This document shows positions 11,781 through 24,498 of a stretch of 64,000 bases of DNA, piece after piece. Below the pieces are notes generated by a model. That model saw nothing but the letters and a program-made list of their open reading frames with translations. It was not told the origin of the DNA and did not search any database. The position numbers were made by a program, and so were the translations under genes. Within the stretch, counting starts at the first letter, position 1, and every line of letters begins with the position of its first letter. Origin of the DNA: Pseudoscleropodium purum (Eukaryota > Streptophyta > Bryopsida > Hypnales > Brachytheciaceae); contig OZ017798.1 in assembly GCA_963969395.1 (NCBI GenBank), positions 4,890,173-4,954,172 of the forward strand. Direction: 5' to 3'.

Positions 11781-14019
11781 CTGAGGGAGCCAAGTAATCA
11801 TGATAAAAATCACTATCTTTGATGAAGACGATAGAAATCTTGTTATCCTTGGAGAAATTGTAGCTTTGAATGTACTAGCCTTTGTTGGACACCATCGTAT
11901 CCTAAAACAAAAAATGAAAAATTCCATAAATGTGTCAAAAACAAATATGATGTATCCTAAGTTATACATGTTGTACATTTACTTTACAATTGAACTTATC
12001 ATCTTGTTGTAAGCACTTGTACAATGTTGTAAGCATTTGTGTACAAAAAAGTCAAAGCCTCTAGATTGTATCTATAAACGTATTGAATGTACTCCAAATT
12101 GTAAAAAATTGTACAATGATTGTACTAGTGAATTAATACAATGACTACACAAGTGACCTTATTGTAAGAAAAATTGAAAAAGAGAATTATTGCATAAACC
12201 ACCTTCTAATGTAAAATTCAAACAACATTCCATATTTTGAAACTCTAAATTGTTCCTAAAAAACAAGTCAGAAATCTAAAAACAAAAAATCAAAAATCTC
12301 ACTCTATTGCTTGCAACTCCAATGCTGCCATCAAGATGCAACTCCTCACTCCGCCGAAAAGATGTAGCTATTCACTTGGTTACAAACGCAAAGACTAATC
12401 TACTTTTTTTTTAATATGCAGAAAGAAATGTATAAGGAAAAAAGGAGAAATCTTGCTGCAAAAGCACCACGTACTGTGGAGAATCCTGAACTAGACAAAG
12501 CATGGCAGACGACTATTAGTCCAAGATGTACAAATTGTATGCACAATACAGATAGGTACAATGGGCAAAGCCTAAAATGAAAAACCAAATTCAGATTGGA
12601 AATTGGAGAAGAAATCTCTAATAGAAAAATTAAAAAGCTAAAACATCATTTTTTTCAAAATTCAACACTGGCCCAACTTAACTATGATACTTAACTATGA
12701 TGATTTGTATCAGACAGTCTTCAAAAAAAAATTAAAAAAAAATTAAAGGTCAAAATTTGGCCTTCGTATTAAAATCACACATTTCTTAGGATATTTTTTT
12801 ATACAAATCCTAAACACTCATTAAAGGCCTAGTCTAAGTATCTAAACATAAAAGCATTGAATCTAGCTTTTTGAATTGTAAAAACAAAACCCTAACCTAG
12901 GTAAAAAAGTGTACAACAATGCTAAAGTTGAATTTGTGACAATACAAGCATTTAATGTTTGTACTCCATACATTAAATTAATAGATGAAAATCACTTTTT
13001 GTTATGCAATTATCAATATATACAAGATGTAAAGCTTCAATCTATTTTATTTATTTATTCTTAAGTCACAAAAGCTATAAGAAAATTGACTCCAAACATT
13101 CATCCTATGTAGAAATTCTGTCGTGACTACAATTTTGTACAATTGCAGTGTCCTTTTACCTTGCAAGTGAAAGATAGATGATTTGGTGTATAAAGTAGTA
13201 GGATTTTGTAGTCATTGTTTTTGTGGATGTTATAATGTTTGTCTTTTGTTTCATATTGAAACTTATGTTGAAGGATATTTCATACATTCAATGATTTGTA
13301 CCTTTATATTGGTAGTCAAATTCATCTGTTGGACATGAACTCTCCAATATTAGATGACTATGGTGTCTTGATTGGTCGTCTTTTGCCCTAAAATTTGTTT
13401 TTTGATTTTGTTCCAAATTAGAAATTGGATTCACAAAATCTATTGAGTGAACAATGAAGCTTTATCTTTCATGGATGTTTTTTGAACATTTATAACTACA
13501 ACTTGGGGTCTAATAATCACTACTTTGGTAAATTTTTTGTAGTATTAGGTATGTACAAATGCAATTTGTGATACAACACTTGAAAGATCAAGTTTTGTCT
13601 TTAGTTTGTAATGGAGTAGAGATTGCTAAGTGTAGAAGTTGGTATCTTTATAAGTTGGCAACTCCAATTTATTCTTAGGTATTGTTGCTCTCAATTGTTT
13701 TTGTTGCAGATGTGGCTTTTGATAGCACCACCTTTACTTGCTAATTCACTTCCAAATTTGCTTGCATATCATTGCACTTAAAGGATCAATTTTTTCTTAT
13801 GTTTGCTATTGCAATAGAAATTTCTAGGTGTCAAAGTTGTAGATGCATTACCAAAAGTAGTTCGGGCCTTGTAGAGGGTTGTTTGACTTTTGACAAATGT
13901 ACAAGAACAAAAAGATTAAAAATGATAATTTTAATAATCTTAAAAACAATATTCTTTTTAAAAAAATATTTAAAAATAATTGAATCAAAAATCCGACCAA
14001 ACATAGAATGTAACTTTTA
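11781..14019. other. AT-rich DNA, no gene seen
   Basis: About 2.2 kb between repeat unit B and the left CACTA-type terminus. Open frames are short and compositionally random, and none shows a domain, signal peptide or splice-site support. Confidence 0.4.
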
Positions 14020-14639
14020 CATTAGAAGAAACTTGCATTTTTTTGACAAGCCCATAACGTGCTAGGTATGTTGTTTAGGATGTTAGTCAAGCTTACATTG
14101 ATGTTCAAAAAATGCATTATAATGGACAAGCCCATAAACATGTAAAATTAGAAAAAATTTGGTTTAATTTGAAAAAGATTTTGGAAGATGTCTGAAAAAC
14201 ATGGTCTTCCAATCTTATAAAAGCTTATCATGTAGCTACCATCTAGTCTCCACATCAACACCAATGGAGCAAGCAGTGCTACAACATCAATTTCTTAATC
14301 CAAGCCCTTATTGATATCATTAGTGCATTGGGTCCTAGGTCATGTTAATTTGAATGTTCATTAAAATGTGCATATGTTTTTTTGGATGTCAATAGTGATA
14401 TGAGGTTAATTCTTTTGATCATGTAGCATTTGTTATAAATTACAGTATATTTATAAGGATGTGAAAACATCCCGAACAACATCTTCTTGAACATGCTTGA
14501 TAAGCATGTTTTAATGTTGTGAGATGTCAACTTAGACATCTATAAGATAGACAAGAATGTACTAGTAGATGTTTCTTAAGACATCAACTTAGATGTTCAA
14601 ATATTTTGGGACGTCAACATAAGCATGCACCATACATAA

Positions 14640-14770
14640 TAGGCTATTCTCAATACACTGTATATAATACACCATACATTATACACAATACACAATATAT
14701 ATGTCATACTTAATACACCACACACAATATGCCATACAAAAATTTATATACTATACAAAATATATTGTAT
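14640..14770. repeat. Low-complexity 'atacacca' repeat
   Basis: Degenerate tandem copies of motifs such as 'atacacaat', 'atacaccata' and 'actatacaaaat' near the left end of the putative CACTA element. The region is AT-rich and non-coding. Confidence 0.5.
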
Positions 14771-15306
14771 TTAGCTTCAACAACCATTTATTGTAAATAA
14801 ATTGGCATGAAAAAATAAGCTATATATAAAACATTACAAAAATAGTGAGGCCATGCTAGGGCTATAATTTGGAAGTTGATTCTTGGAATTTTAATGATGT
14901 TGCCCGCCATCATCCCAAGTTTAGAGTAGATGGATGATGTGGTTGGATTTCGAAGATGTGGACAAACCAAATATTGTGATTGGCCTAAGGAGCATATTGT
15001 GCTCAAGTGTGATGGTTCAAATGAGAATATAGTTGGACAGTCTCTTGCGATTTCTCACGTATAGTTGGACAGTTGTGAATTCAAGTGATAAAGAGCTATT
15101 TGATCATGTGACCATTTTCTCCTACTCCCATGTTCTCTTCAATGTGCTCTCCCGCTCTCTTGCAATGAAAATATAAAGACTCTCTTTTCTTGCTCTTCTT
15201 GACTTTTCAATTTTGTCTTTCTTTTTTCTTTGAGGGTTGGCATTTCAATTATTGTTTTCAAGAAATGAGGTCTAGAAGTAATGTATAGAGCATTATCCTA
15301 TACCAC

Positions 15307-16126
15307 TTGCACAATGCAGCTAATGATTACATTCCTACAAAAATAGAGGTCAATTCATGGGTGGTTTCGAAACTAGAGAAGAAAGGGGGGCATGCTTGTG
15401 AAGCAAAGAAACATGGCAATTATTTGGCTAGGGTTTTGAAGTTCAAAGTATGTCCAGATGGTTCAATAGTTCCAACAATTCAAATCCAACATGCATATAG
15501 TTGACAACAACTAAAATTGAATCCCAAGGATGTTCCAACAACAGGAGCTTGCAACTATAAGCTCTCTTACCAGCTTTTTCATTTCATATTACATTTAAGT
15601 TTTGATCTATTTATGTTCTCTTTCTAGCAGTTTATTAAATTTGACAATTTATTAATGAATTGCAAACTTATACCCATCTAAATATGACAATTGGGTTGCA
15701 CCTACTAGTGTTGTACGAGTCATTTGTGTCTATAATGCTGAAATTAGAGAGGCAAGTAAGGATTCTCGTAGTCATAGATAGCTTATAGGAGAATCTGTGT
15801 ACTTTTACAATCTGTGGTACCATCCAAGTGCCATTGGAGGATTTGGTCATTTAGAAACAATTCTTCTTCTATCATTTGATGATCCGGTGTGGCTACTTTC
15901 TAACATGGAGACAATAGAAGCATTTAGAATGAAAATGCAAGAAGACTTTCTTTCTGCAATGAAACATAGTATTGGAAGCCAAATAACACACATTAGTTGG
16001 TTTATGCCAGTCAACATCATGGTTGATTTGTTTGTTGTGTCAACAAACATTCATAAAACTCGGACTTTGTTTGTTTTTAAAAATAATTCACAAGAAGTCT
16101 TTGACTCACTTATGGACAAAAAGTAG
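15307..16126 (+). pseudogene. Unrecognised open-frame remnants inside the element
   Basis: Two plus-strand frames (15307-15504, and 15797-16126 with 109 codons) have protein-like composition. The second includes 'VYFYNLWYHPSAIGGFGH' and 'SHISWFMPVNIM'-like stretches, with several in-frame stops between the two. I do not recognise the family. Their place between the CACTA-type termini suggests decayed element cargo or a captured gene. They are not reported as a functional gene. Confidence 0.25.
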
Positions 16127-16844
16127 AATGAAAGGATATATTTTGGAGCTAATGAGGTCAAATGTTGTGTAGACTTAGCCTCTATAACCTTCAAGTACCA
16201 TATAGGATGTAGTATGTTATATTCCAACTATCAATATAATAGGCTTTGATTGAAAGCTAGTGGTATGTGGCAACCAATAGATCAAGCAAGGCCTATTTAG
16301 ATTGTCAAAATTCTTTGCCAAATGGATGAGTGGCAATAAGAGCTTGAAGTTGGATACAACTAGATACTAAGTTCTTTGCAGTCAAAAGTTGAAATGGCAT
16401 TGGGAGCAAGTGCCCCCTTGGAATTTACGTTCTACAATATTAATGAAGAGCAATAATCTTCAAAGGTAATTTCAAAAGGCTTTTTTTTCATTTAAAGTAT
16501 TTTGACTGTTCCTTGTGGAAACAAAGAATGCACCTATTTTTGTAACTACCTTGGTATTTTTGTAACCACCTTGGCATTTTTGTAACTACCTTGGTGGTGG
16601 AGGATTGCGTCCTTTAATGGTTAATCATCTCATGTGATATCTCTAAGTCTTAAGAAATCTAGCTAAATGTGTATTTTCAAGAAATTGTAGGTGAATCACA
16701 GGCACGAGGGGAATAGGATTGCAGGAGATGTCTTACCTCCACGGTTGCTTAAGATAGTTCTTGACAAGTAGTGCTACTAGATTTCTTCGGCAACAATTAC
16801 TATACTTGAATTTGTTGTCGTATTTGAATCTATTGGTTGATCAA

Positions 16845-19800
16845 TTAAATGAGGGATCCATTTGGATCCACTCTGTCACAATTTTGGCACCATAATTGAC
16901 TATGTAAATTTGCACTTGAATTAATTGAAGCTTCTTTTATCTTTTGTATGCATGCTTCAATGGTAAGTCCTTCCTCTGATTGCTCCCAAAGACCTACAAA
17001 AATTTCATTTTCTTTCTCTTTGAATGGTGTTGAACCAAATGATACCAATGCTAGTATGTTTGTTGTAAAGGGCTCAACTTGCTTTGGCCTCCATTGTATT
17101 GTGTATGAGCTTGATTTATGCAGCTTTTACAACATAGTGATTGTATTCCATTCCTTGATTAAACCAAATGGAAAGCTTTCGTAGTTGAGTATGAACCTTG
17201 GTGCATGCCTCACAATTATGTGCTGCCAAAATTAGCCACAGCTATATTAGACTCAACTTTGATACAATAATAAAATAACAACTTCAAACATATGAGTAAG
17301 AAGTAGTCAATTTATGATATAATATGTGACATGTGTCTCACCATAAGCAACAATGTAATCGTGTCCCCATTTTGAAACAAGATTTTAAAAGTCATTTATT
17401 TCATTTTGTTGCAATGTTAGCCCTAAGAAATAAGGTCGAAGGTTGTCTAGGCCTTGCCAAATTGCAAACTTTGCTCTTCTACCTTCTCCGCCACTAATGA
17501 AGTTTCTTTCTATTGTTATAACATCTATGAATAGTTTTTTTGATCCAAAAGGCAAAGTCAATTTTTAAATAACTTTTCAATATGAACACCATTGAACAAT
17601 GGCTTACTAGAAACACTATTCTTCTTTCCTAACAATTTGTCATCTTTGAATATCACCACGTTTCCAGCACGTGCACCTGTTGAGGATATAACTCTTTGCA
17701 TGTCTTCAATTGCTTGTTCTAGCAACTTCTTATCTCTTATCATCCAGATGAATATATTGAAAATGAAGATGGACAATCTTTTCAATAATACGGTTGAAAG
17801 CATGTAACATACAAATGTATACTGTTTCAAGGAGAATAGGCAAGATTGGTTTCCGCCAAGCCAAAGCTGCACCTCCATTGATAGGCTCCGATTGTACAAT
17901 AGATGAGAAAAAACCGCCTTCCCAGGTAGTTCCTTCTCGTTTGCCGAATGCAACTCTAGCTTGTTCGGTTGTTCCAATGATGGTCTTCTGAGTTGCTTGG
18001 GAACAATAAATGCAATGGTACTTGGCACAAGCTTCGTGGCCTAAGCCAAACATACATTTCACTATCTTCATATCAGCCAATATATGCCATTCCACTTTGA
18101 ATTCACCCACCCCAAGGACAACCAAAAGTTGTCCAACTTCTTGTGCCTAGATCAAAGATGGAATTCTAGTTTGGTTGAGTACCCAAGATAGGATCTCATG
18201 TAACTCTTTCTCTACTTGGAAACAATCAATTGGCCAAATCTCACATTCACTTTGAACTGCAATATACTTATGATCTATCTTGTCTATTTGTGAATCTAAA
18301 GCACGATTCATTATGGTGATGCTGATTCTCTCAAACTTTTGTCCATGTATAATTTTAGCTTCATCTAGCTTGATCACAAATATGAGTGGTTTTCCAGCTA
18401 GTTCTATATGAATTCAACAATAATATATGGATTAGCTACTTCAAAATAAACGAATGACAAAGATTACTACTACCCACTATGTATATATGCACATACAAAA
18501 TGAGCTTTAGAATGTCATAATAATCATATAAGAATTATGTTGCAACTTGCTCAAAAGCTTTGGTAAATCCATTGTTGGAAGTTTAACAGACCAAAGTCCA
18601 TATGAGCAATGAAATGATGATTATATGACAAGTAATTTGAACAATTGCTAGAAATTGAGAGCCTTCACATGCAAGTTCAATAAATTGCGCAAAAATTTAG
18701 TCAAGTGCTTGGAATATGTAATTGATCAAGCAAGAATAGAAAACACCAAATGAATACCAATCAGTCCCATTAGATTATGGTAATTTCAAATAAGTCATCC
18801 TTAACAATGTTCAAGTAAGTAAACTTCAATTAGAAGAATGACTTCTATAAAAAAAGCCAATTGATGAATAAGACTGCAACTATCATCTTCATTTAGAATT
18901 GATATCAATATTTGCTCTTACTCTTTCACTACAAAACAATTTACTTTGAGTGAAATAGATTTGTTTTTCATTACTCCATACTATACTACCAAACTACCAA
19001 AAAGTATCTTGTTGGTAAATCTAAATTCTAAAGGATTGATTTAGTAATCAATCATTTAATTGACTGGAAGAAGACAGTTACTTGTTTATATACAAAAGAC
19101 AAGTTCTATAATAACTCAACTTCAAGTTGCCATGAGAGATCAGGGATTCCAAAGTCAAGTTCTTGTGAGGATCTATGACTTAAGTCCAATGTGTATAATA
19201 ATAAACAAAACTATTCCTAATTTGGAATTTCAACAAAGCGAATCAAAATTAACGCAAAATTAACGCAAACATCAAGGGAGGAAAAGTGTAGTATAAATGA
19301 ACATACCTTCTAATGAGAAATTGTGCAATGTGACCATTGTTCTTTGCACCATCTCAACATCTACAAAGAATGAATTCTTTGTAGTCAATTCCACTCATAT
19401 AGTCTCCTTTTTCTTTGACTTTGTGCTTGGTTGGATTTCTAAATTGTTGCTGATTGAATAATAATCTCCTACAAAGTCGTAGAGCTTAGCATTCATTTCT
19501 CGACGAAGTAATGAGACATGCCAAGGTCGTGGCAAGCAACCAACTTGTAATCCAATACCAGCAACTTTGATACCATTTTAAAGTCTTTTGTAAATCTTTG
19601 AATAAACAATGTTGGTCATTCTATTGGAATCTTTTATCTCGCAAATTTTAGCAACTCCAATCTGAGAACCGATCTTCTCTAAGCAATTGTTCGCAATTTG
19701 AGTGGTGACTGATTGTATGCATGGACTTTCTAATATAATGCTTACTTCTTTCTTTGAAAGAATTGTAGCAAGTACCTTCCTTGATTGTATTTGAATCTCC

Positions 19801-20246
19801 TCTAATCCACACAACCTTTGTTTCGATCCAATTTGTGAATTATTTTCTTGGATGCGCTTCATGGTTTCTCTAGCAATACTTGATCTTGCTAATCTCCTTT
19901 GGCTTTTTGCATGACCTCTGGACTAAGATAGCTCATGCAAATCTTAACGAGCTCTAGACTTTTACACTTGACTTGGGGTGTTTTAACTGTAGTTATTTGC
20001 ATTTTTTTTTAGCATAGATACCATTTTCAATTCTTCTTCTAAGGCTACACAAATATTCAGTACCTCAAGTCTATGGAATTGTTCTAGCCTATTTAGCTTT
20101 TCATTTTGTTCTCTCCAAATTGCCTCAATCTCTAATTTGAGTTCTGTTTTTGACTTCATGCTTTCCTCAAGATTTTTGCTCAATGATACTACTAATGTAG
20201 TTGAATTTCTTTCAAGACTAACACGCTCATTTTGCAACAATGCCAT
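16845..20246 (-). pseudogene. Decayed multi-block ORF, probably transposon-borne
   Basis: The blocks read right to left on the minus strand. The first is a coiled-coil-like segment (20246-19983, heptad-rich around KNLEESMKSKTELKLEIEAI). Next comes a 94-codon block (19862-19578). The third is a frame-shifted segment (18125-17558) with 'HILADMKIVKCMFGLG', a Cys-x2-Cys pair (HCIYCSQ) and, in the next frame, 'IRDKKLLEQAIEDMQRV'. The last is a block at 17048-16845. The D-K...GL...C-x2-C pattern recalls uncharacterised transposon-linked proteins, but this is from memory of the pattern only. Stops and frame changes show it is broken. Confidence 0.35.
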
Positions 20247-21714
20247 TTTGTTACTAAGATAGGAACACTTAGCAATGTGATTCTACTCTAAATCAAACTA
20301 TAGTCCAATGGATTAGACTTGTAAAGTCTCCAATTCTTGAGTTTGTTTGTCTAGGTGTTCTTTCAAACTCTTAGATTCTGACTACATTCTACATTGTTGA
20401 ATCACAAGCTCTCTCTCAAATTCAAAATTGTTCAAGCTTTGGGTATAACCAAACAAACCTCTTTGACCATCACCTACAAATTCCAAAAGACTTTTAATGT
20501 TACTAAACCTTGGACATTTTCCTATTGATGGATTTAGAGGATAAACTAAAGAATCCAACTATAAATCAAGGTTAAAATTACCTTACTTCCGTTTCTCAAC
20601 AAAAGCTAACCTCAGCGTTTGCTCATGAATTAATCATCCTCTCACTATTAAAGACTAGTATTTAGAATTCAAGGACACCTAGACTTTGAAAGGACGATCT
20701 AAATCCACTACCAAAATTAAAAAGAAATAAAAAAAAAGTCCAAAAAAAGAATAAAAAAGAAGCCCCTACAAAGAATCAAGAACATTGGACAATGAACAAT
20801 GCATAGGGATAGTACCAAATAGTCAATGCAATGACAAGTAAGAATACAGATGGCAAAGGCGAGAATAATGCGCCAATAAACACTCCAAAAGGTGAGAATA
20901 GGCGCCAACAAGGTCACCACCATCAAGATTTTCAATTCTACTTGCCCACTTTAGCAGGAATGGGGGAATACTAATTGCAATGTTCTAGTCCATCAAATCT
21001 TTTATATCCATATTAAATCAATTCTAATAGCCTTTAGTAGGCCTCACTTTTTTGTAATGGTGGGGTAGTAGGTTAGAAGACAAACCATATGGGATATGTA
21101 AACTTTGGAATTGTATGAAAAGTATAATTTTATATATGAGTATCCTCATAAACATGACGTTGTCTTAGTTCATGTTTAAAAAACATTTGAACATCTCAAT
21201 TGACATCTTAGTTAATGTCTCAAAAAACATCTTGATGTCTAAATTGATGTCTTAATTGAAATCTAAAAAAAACAATTAAAAAATTCTTAGATGATGTCAA
21301 AGTGTGTTGACTTCATCTTTGTTGAATGCCACATCAAGTGCCAATTTTTTAATTTTTTTTGCAATACACTACCATGTGACTATTCGTACCTTGTTTTTTT
21401 TTTCACATTTGGTCAGTATTTTATTTCAATCCCTAATAATTTCTACAAACTTATCTATAGTCAAAACAGTAAATTTTTGCTAACATAGCATTGCCACATT
21501 TTTTTAATGTCAGAAAAAACATGCCAATGTTTTATTGGATGCCTCACCGAATATATTTATTGATTATGTCCTTCTAGACAAAGTCTATGGCAACAACTCT
21601 GCATTGACTTTGGCTTATGAGAATCCAAATCTTATCTACAACCCTTTTCACATTGTAGAATGATTTGGACCAATGACGTGTAATTGATTAGCTTCTTCCC
21701 TAAAGTTTAGGTTG

Positions 21715-21865
21715 TCTTTTTATTTTTTTAATTTAAAAAATAATAATTTTTAATTTAAAAAATAATTTATTTCTAATTTAATTTTAATTCAATTTAACTT
21801 CTAATTTCTAATTTAATTTATAAAAATTTAATACTAAAAATTTTTAATTTAAAAAAATTTAATTC
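21715..21865. repeat. Nearly pure A/T tract
   Basis: About 150 bp made almost only of A and T, with repeated 'taatttaaaaaat' and 'ctaatttaattt' motifs. It is non-coding low-complexity DNA within the putative CACTA element. Confidence 0.7.
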
Positions 21866-22916
21866 TGATTTTTCTTGTTGAAAGAGGTCCAACTAGTCCA
21901 ACTCCTTCTTTGACTTTTTTTTAATTTTAAATTTTCTTCTAAAAATATTTTGATTAATTTTTTCTCTAATTTTTAATTTTTTCAAAGAAGCTTCTACCAA
22001 ATTGAATTCCCAAAGATTCATTGAATTATTGAGGCACAAATTTGAATTACTGTAGACGTGATTGTAAATGTCAAGGATGGATTGGTCTTTGACATGTTCT
22101 ATTGAATTTTGTAAATAAATTAGACTTGTATAGATTAGATTTACATAGATTACATATCTTAAGTGAGATTTTTTGCAATAAATCCAATTAAAGATCATTT
22201 TTCAGATTGTAATGAAAATGCTAGTCTATTGAATTTGATGAGATTTTTTGCTTGAAATGGACAGTAGTCATGGGTGATAATTGAGTGGTGGAATAATATA
22301 TAAAAAAGAATGGTTGACCTTTTAGCTTCTACAAGCTTATTCATTTCCTATTATTCTCTTCTTTTCTTCTACAATGCTTCTTCATATTTTTTTGTTGTTT
22401 TCTTCTTCAAGCTTGTTCAAATTTCTTCATTTCTTATTTTGCTCCTCTTTTCTTCATTGATTGCTTGTAAGTTTTTTTGTTTTTCACATGCAATGGCTAC
22501 TAGTAAAATGGTGTTGCTTGTTGTATAGATAGACAAAAACATTCAAGATTTTGAGTTGATATAGTACCTTTGATTACATTTGTGCAAATAAAACAAATGA
22601 TTGTAGTTATGCTTACTTACATTGTGATATGATAGATAGAGAGTATTTGATGACTATCACTTTGTCCCTCTCTTCACCTCTCATAAAATACATTCAAACC
22701 AAACTCCAACCAAAGAATTACATGAGGGTGGAATTTTTTTTTGTAAAACTCAAAAATAATGGTGGATTTCAAAAAGGAGATATGTCATGGGTCATTTTTG
22801 TTCAATTTACTACTCATTTAACAATTCTTCCCCTAATTGTCCTAGGATTCCTCCCTCTTTTTTAAACAAAGGATTCTATAAAAGATTTCAAAAAACAATG
22901 TCACGAAAACTTTCCA

Positions 22917-23620
22917 ATGGCCACATTTGATGCAATTGTAGTTGGGATCAAGGATCATTATCATAATATGTTCCAAATAGTTGTTGTTGACGGACTCATC
23001 CATGATGACCATGATACAATTGGTTTCACACAAGCATTTCAAAAGGAGTATTTGAAGATTCAAGAAAGTTTTAATGCAAGAGAATGTGTGCTTGTCATGT
23101 TCAAGCTTTTGAGTGTAACATCAAAATATGAAAACTGAAGCCTATACAATTATCACTTCAATAATTGATGAAGAAGAATGTATTTGATTGATCAACATTC
23201 ATGACCCAATTACAAATTGTGGCACCTCATCCAAGAATGTGTGAGAGGTATATATTTGTGTTGTCAATGTTTTTTATTTTTTGTTTTTATTTTTATTTAA
23301 AATATTGGTTTCTGAATTTTGTAAATTGTTGAAGAATTATCAATTCTCAATCCAATTGTTCCGCCTTTCAAACATGTTTGTTCAATTTATTGATTGGCAA
23401 ATGTAACAGTGGTATTTGTTGTTGAGTATTTTTGTAAAAACTACCAAAACAACCAAACAACAAAGCAATAATTTTTTTGCAAAGTAAAATTAGTATAGAA
23501 GATGACACAGGAGAGATTGAAGTATCTATTGAAGGACCATGGTTGTCAACTATTGTGCATATGTCTAGAGTAGAATTTTTGAATGAAACAAGAAAGGTAC
23601 AAATTAAAATCTTATGAAAG
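22917..23620 (+). pseudogene. Small ORF fragments, one with an OB-fold-like stretch
   Basis: An open frame at 22917-23138 (73 codons) is followed, after stops, by a frame ending at about 23618 that contains 'KISIEDDTGEIEVSIEGPW'. The 'DDTGEIEVSI' pattern resembles a beta-hairpin of OB-fold DNA-binding proteins such as RPA. The resemblance is short and could be chance. Splice sites were not resolved, and the fragment is best treated as a remnant within repeat DNA. Confidence 0.2.
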
Positions 23621-24498
23621 ATTCATATTGTTGAAAAATTTTAGTTGACACCAACTTCACGGTCGGTTGGTTTTGAAGAACACCATGGAGATGAACCATT
23701 ATACAGTGAGTTGGTTTTAGCAAATAATAGTTTAGATTTTGTTTCTCTTCAATGTACACCTTTCTCTTCTATTCCAACTTTTGTGGAAGACATGACTCAC
23801 TTTTTCTACAAAATGTCATTTCAATTTTTGTAGATCTTATAGATATCATTGAATGACCATCACATTCCCATCAAAGTGTACAACTAAAATTGAGTGACAC
23901 AATTGATAAAAAAACAAAATGTGACTCTATCTAGATTGTACTTTTGTTTGAATTACACTTGAATTAATTTGTCTTATGAAACTAATATTTTTATATTGTT
24001 TTGCAGATTTATTTATATATTTGTACATTTGTATATTTGTACTATAGCAACTTTGTATAGGTTTGTACAATTCATGAAATTTTTTGTATTTGATATGTTA
24101 ATATGGCAAAATCAAATGATAAATTGAAACATTATAATCTCTGACGCAATATACATTACAAATGTAACATAGAAAATTGTTTATTGGCTCTAGCCTTTCA
24201 ACAAAAATTATGGCATTGATTCTTTGGTTTTTGAATCCTATTTTCCAAATCTTATCTACAACCACATTTATATTGCTCAATATGGTTAGAATTTGTCTAG
24301 AATGGATAGAGTCTCATGGTCACACCATTCTTGTTTTTCCTAGCATAATGTTGTTTTTCTACAAACTTTCACATGTTTTCTTCAACATCCTAGACAATTT
24401 TGCTATCCACTACCCTAAGTATCTAACATCCTTCTGTCTACAAAAACATTAGTGTTTTCGGTTTGATGTCACAAAAACGTAGGTTTCTTCTAGTGTCA

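Larger units (their letters stand above)
14020..24495. mobile_element. Possible degenerate CACTA (En/Spm) transposon, ~10.5 kb
   Basis: The left end at 14020 reads CATTAGAAGAAACTTGCATT. The right end at 24495, read on the minus strand, is CACTAGAAGAAACCTACGTT. The match continues to 'TTGACA' and 'GTGACA', 24 of the first 29 positions in all. The flanking triplets are TTA (14017-14019) and TCA (24496-24498), an imperfect duplication explained by one C-to-T change; the left CACTA to CATTA is the same kind of change. The MITE at 3899 has termini of the same family. 'gatgt/acatc' motifs cluster inside both ends. Interior frames are broken and no tnp2/TnpD-like transposase was recognised. The two ends could instead come from two different elements. 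Confidence 0.42.

Noticed and set aside
24098..24452. Membrane-protein-like open frames near 24.2-24.4 kb
   Set aside because: Hydrophobic stretches arise from T-rich DNA close to the CACTA right end. There is no family match and no start context.
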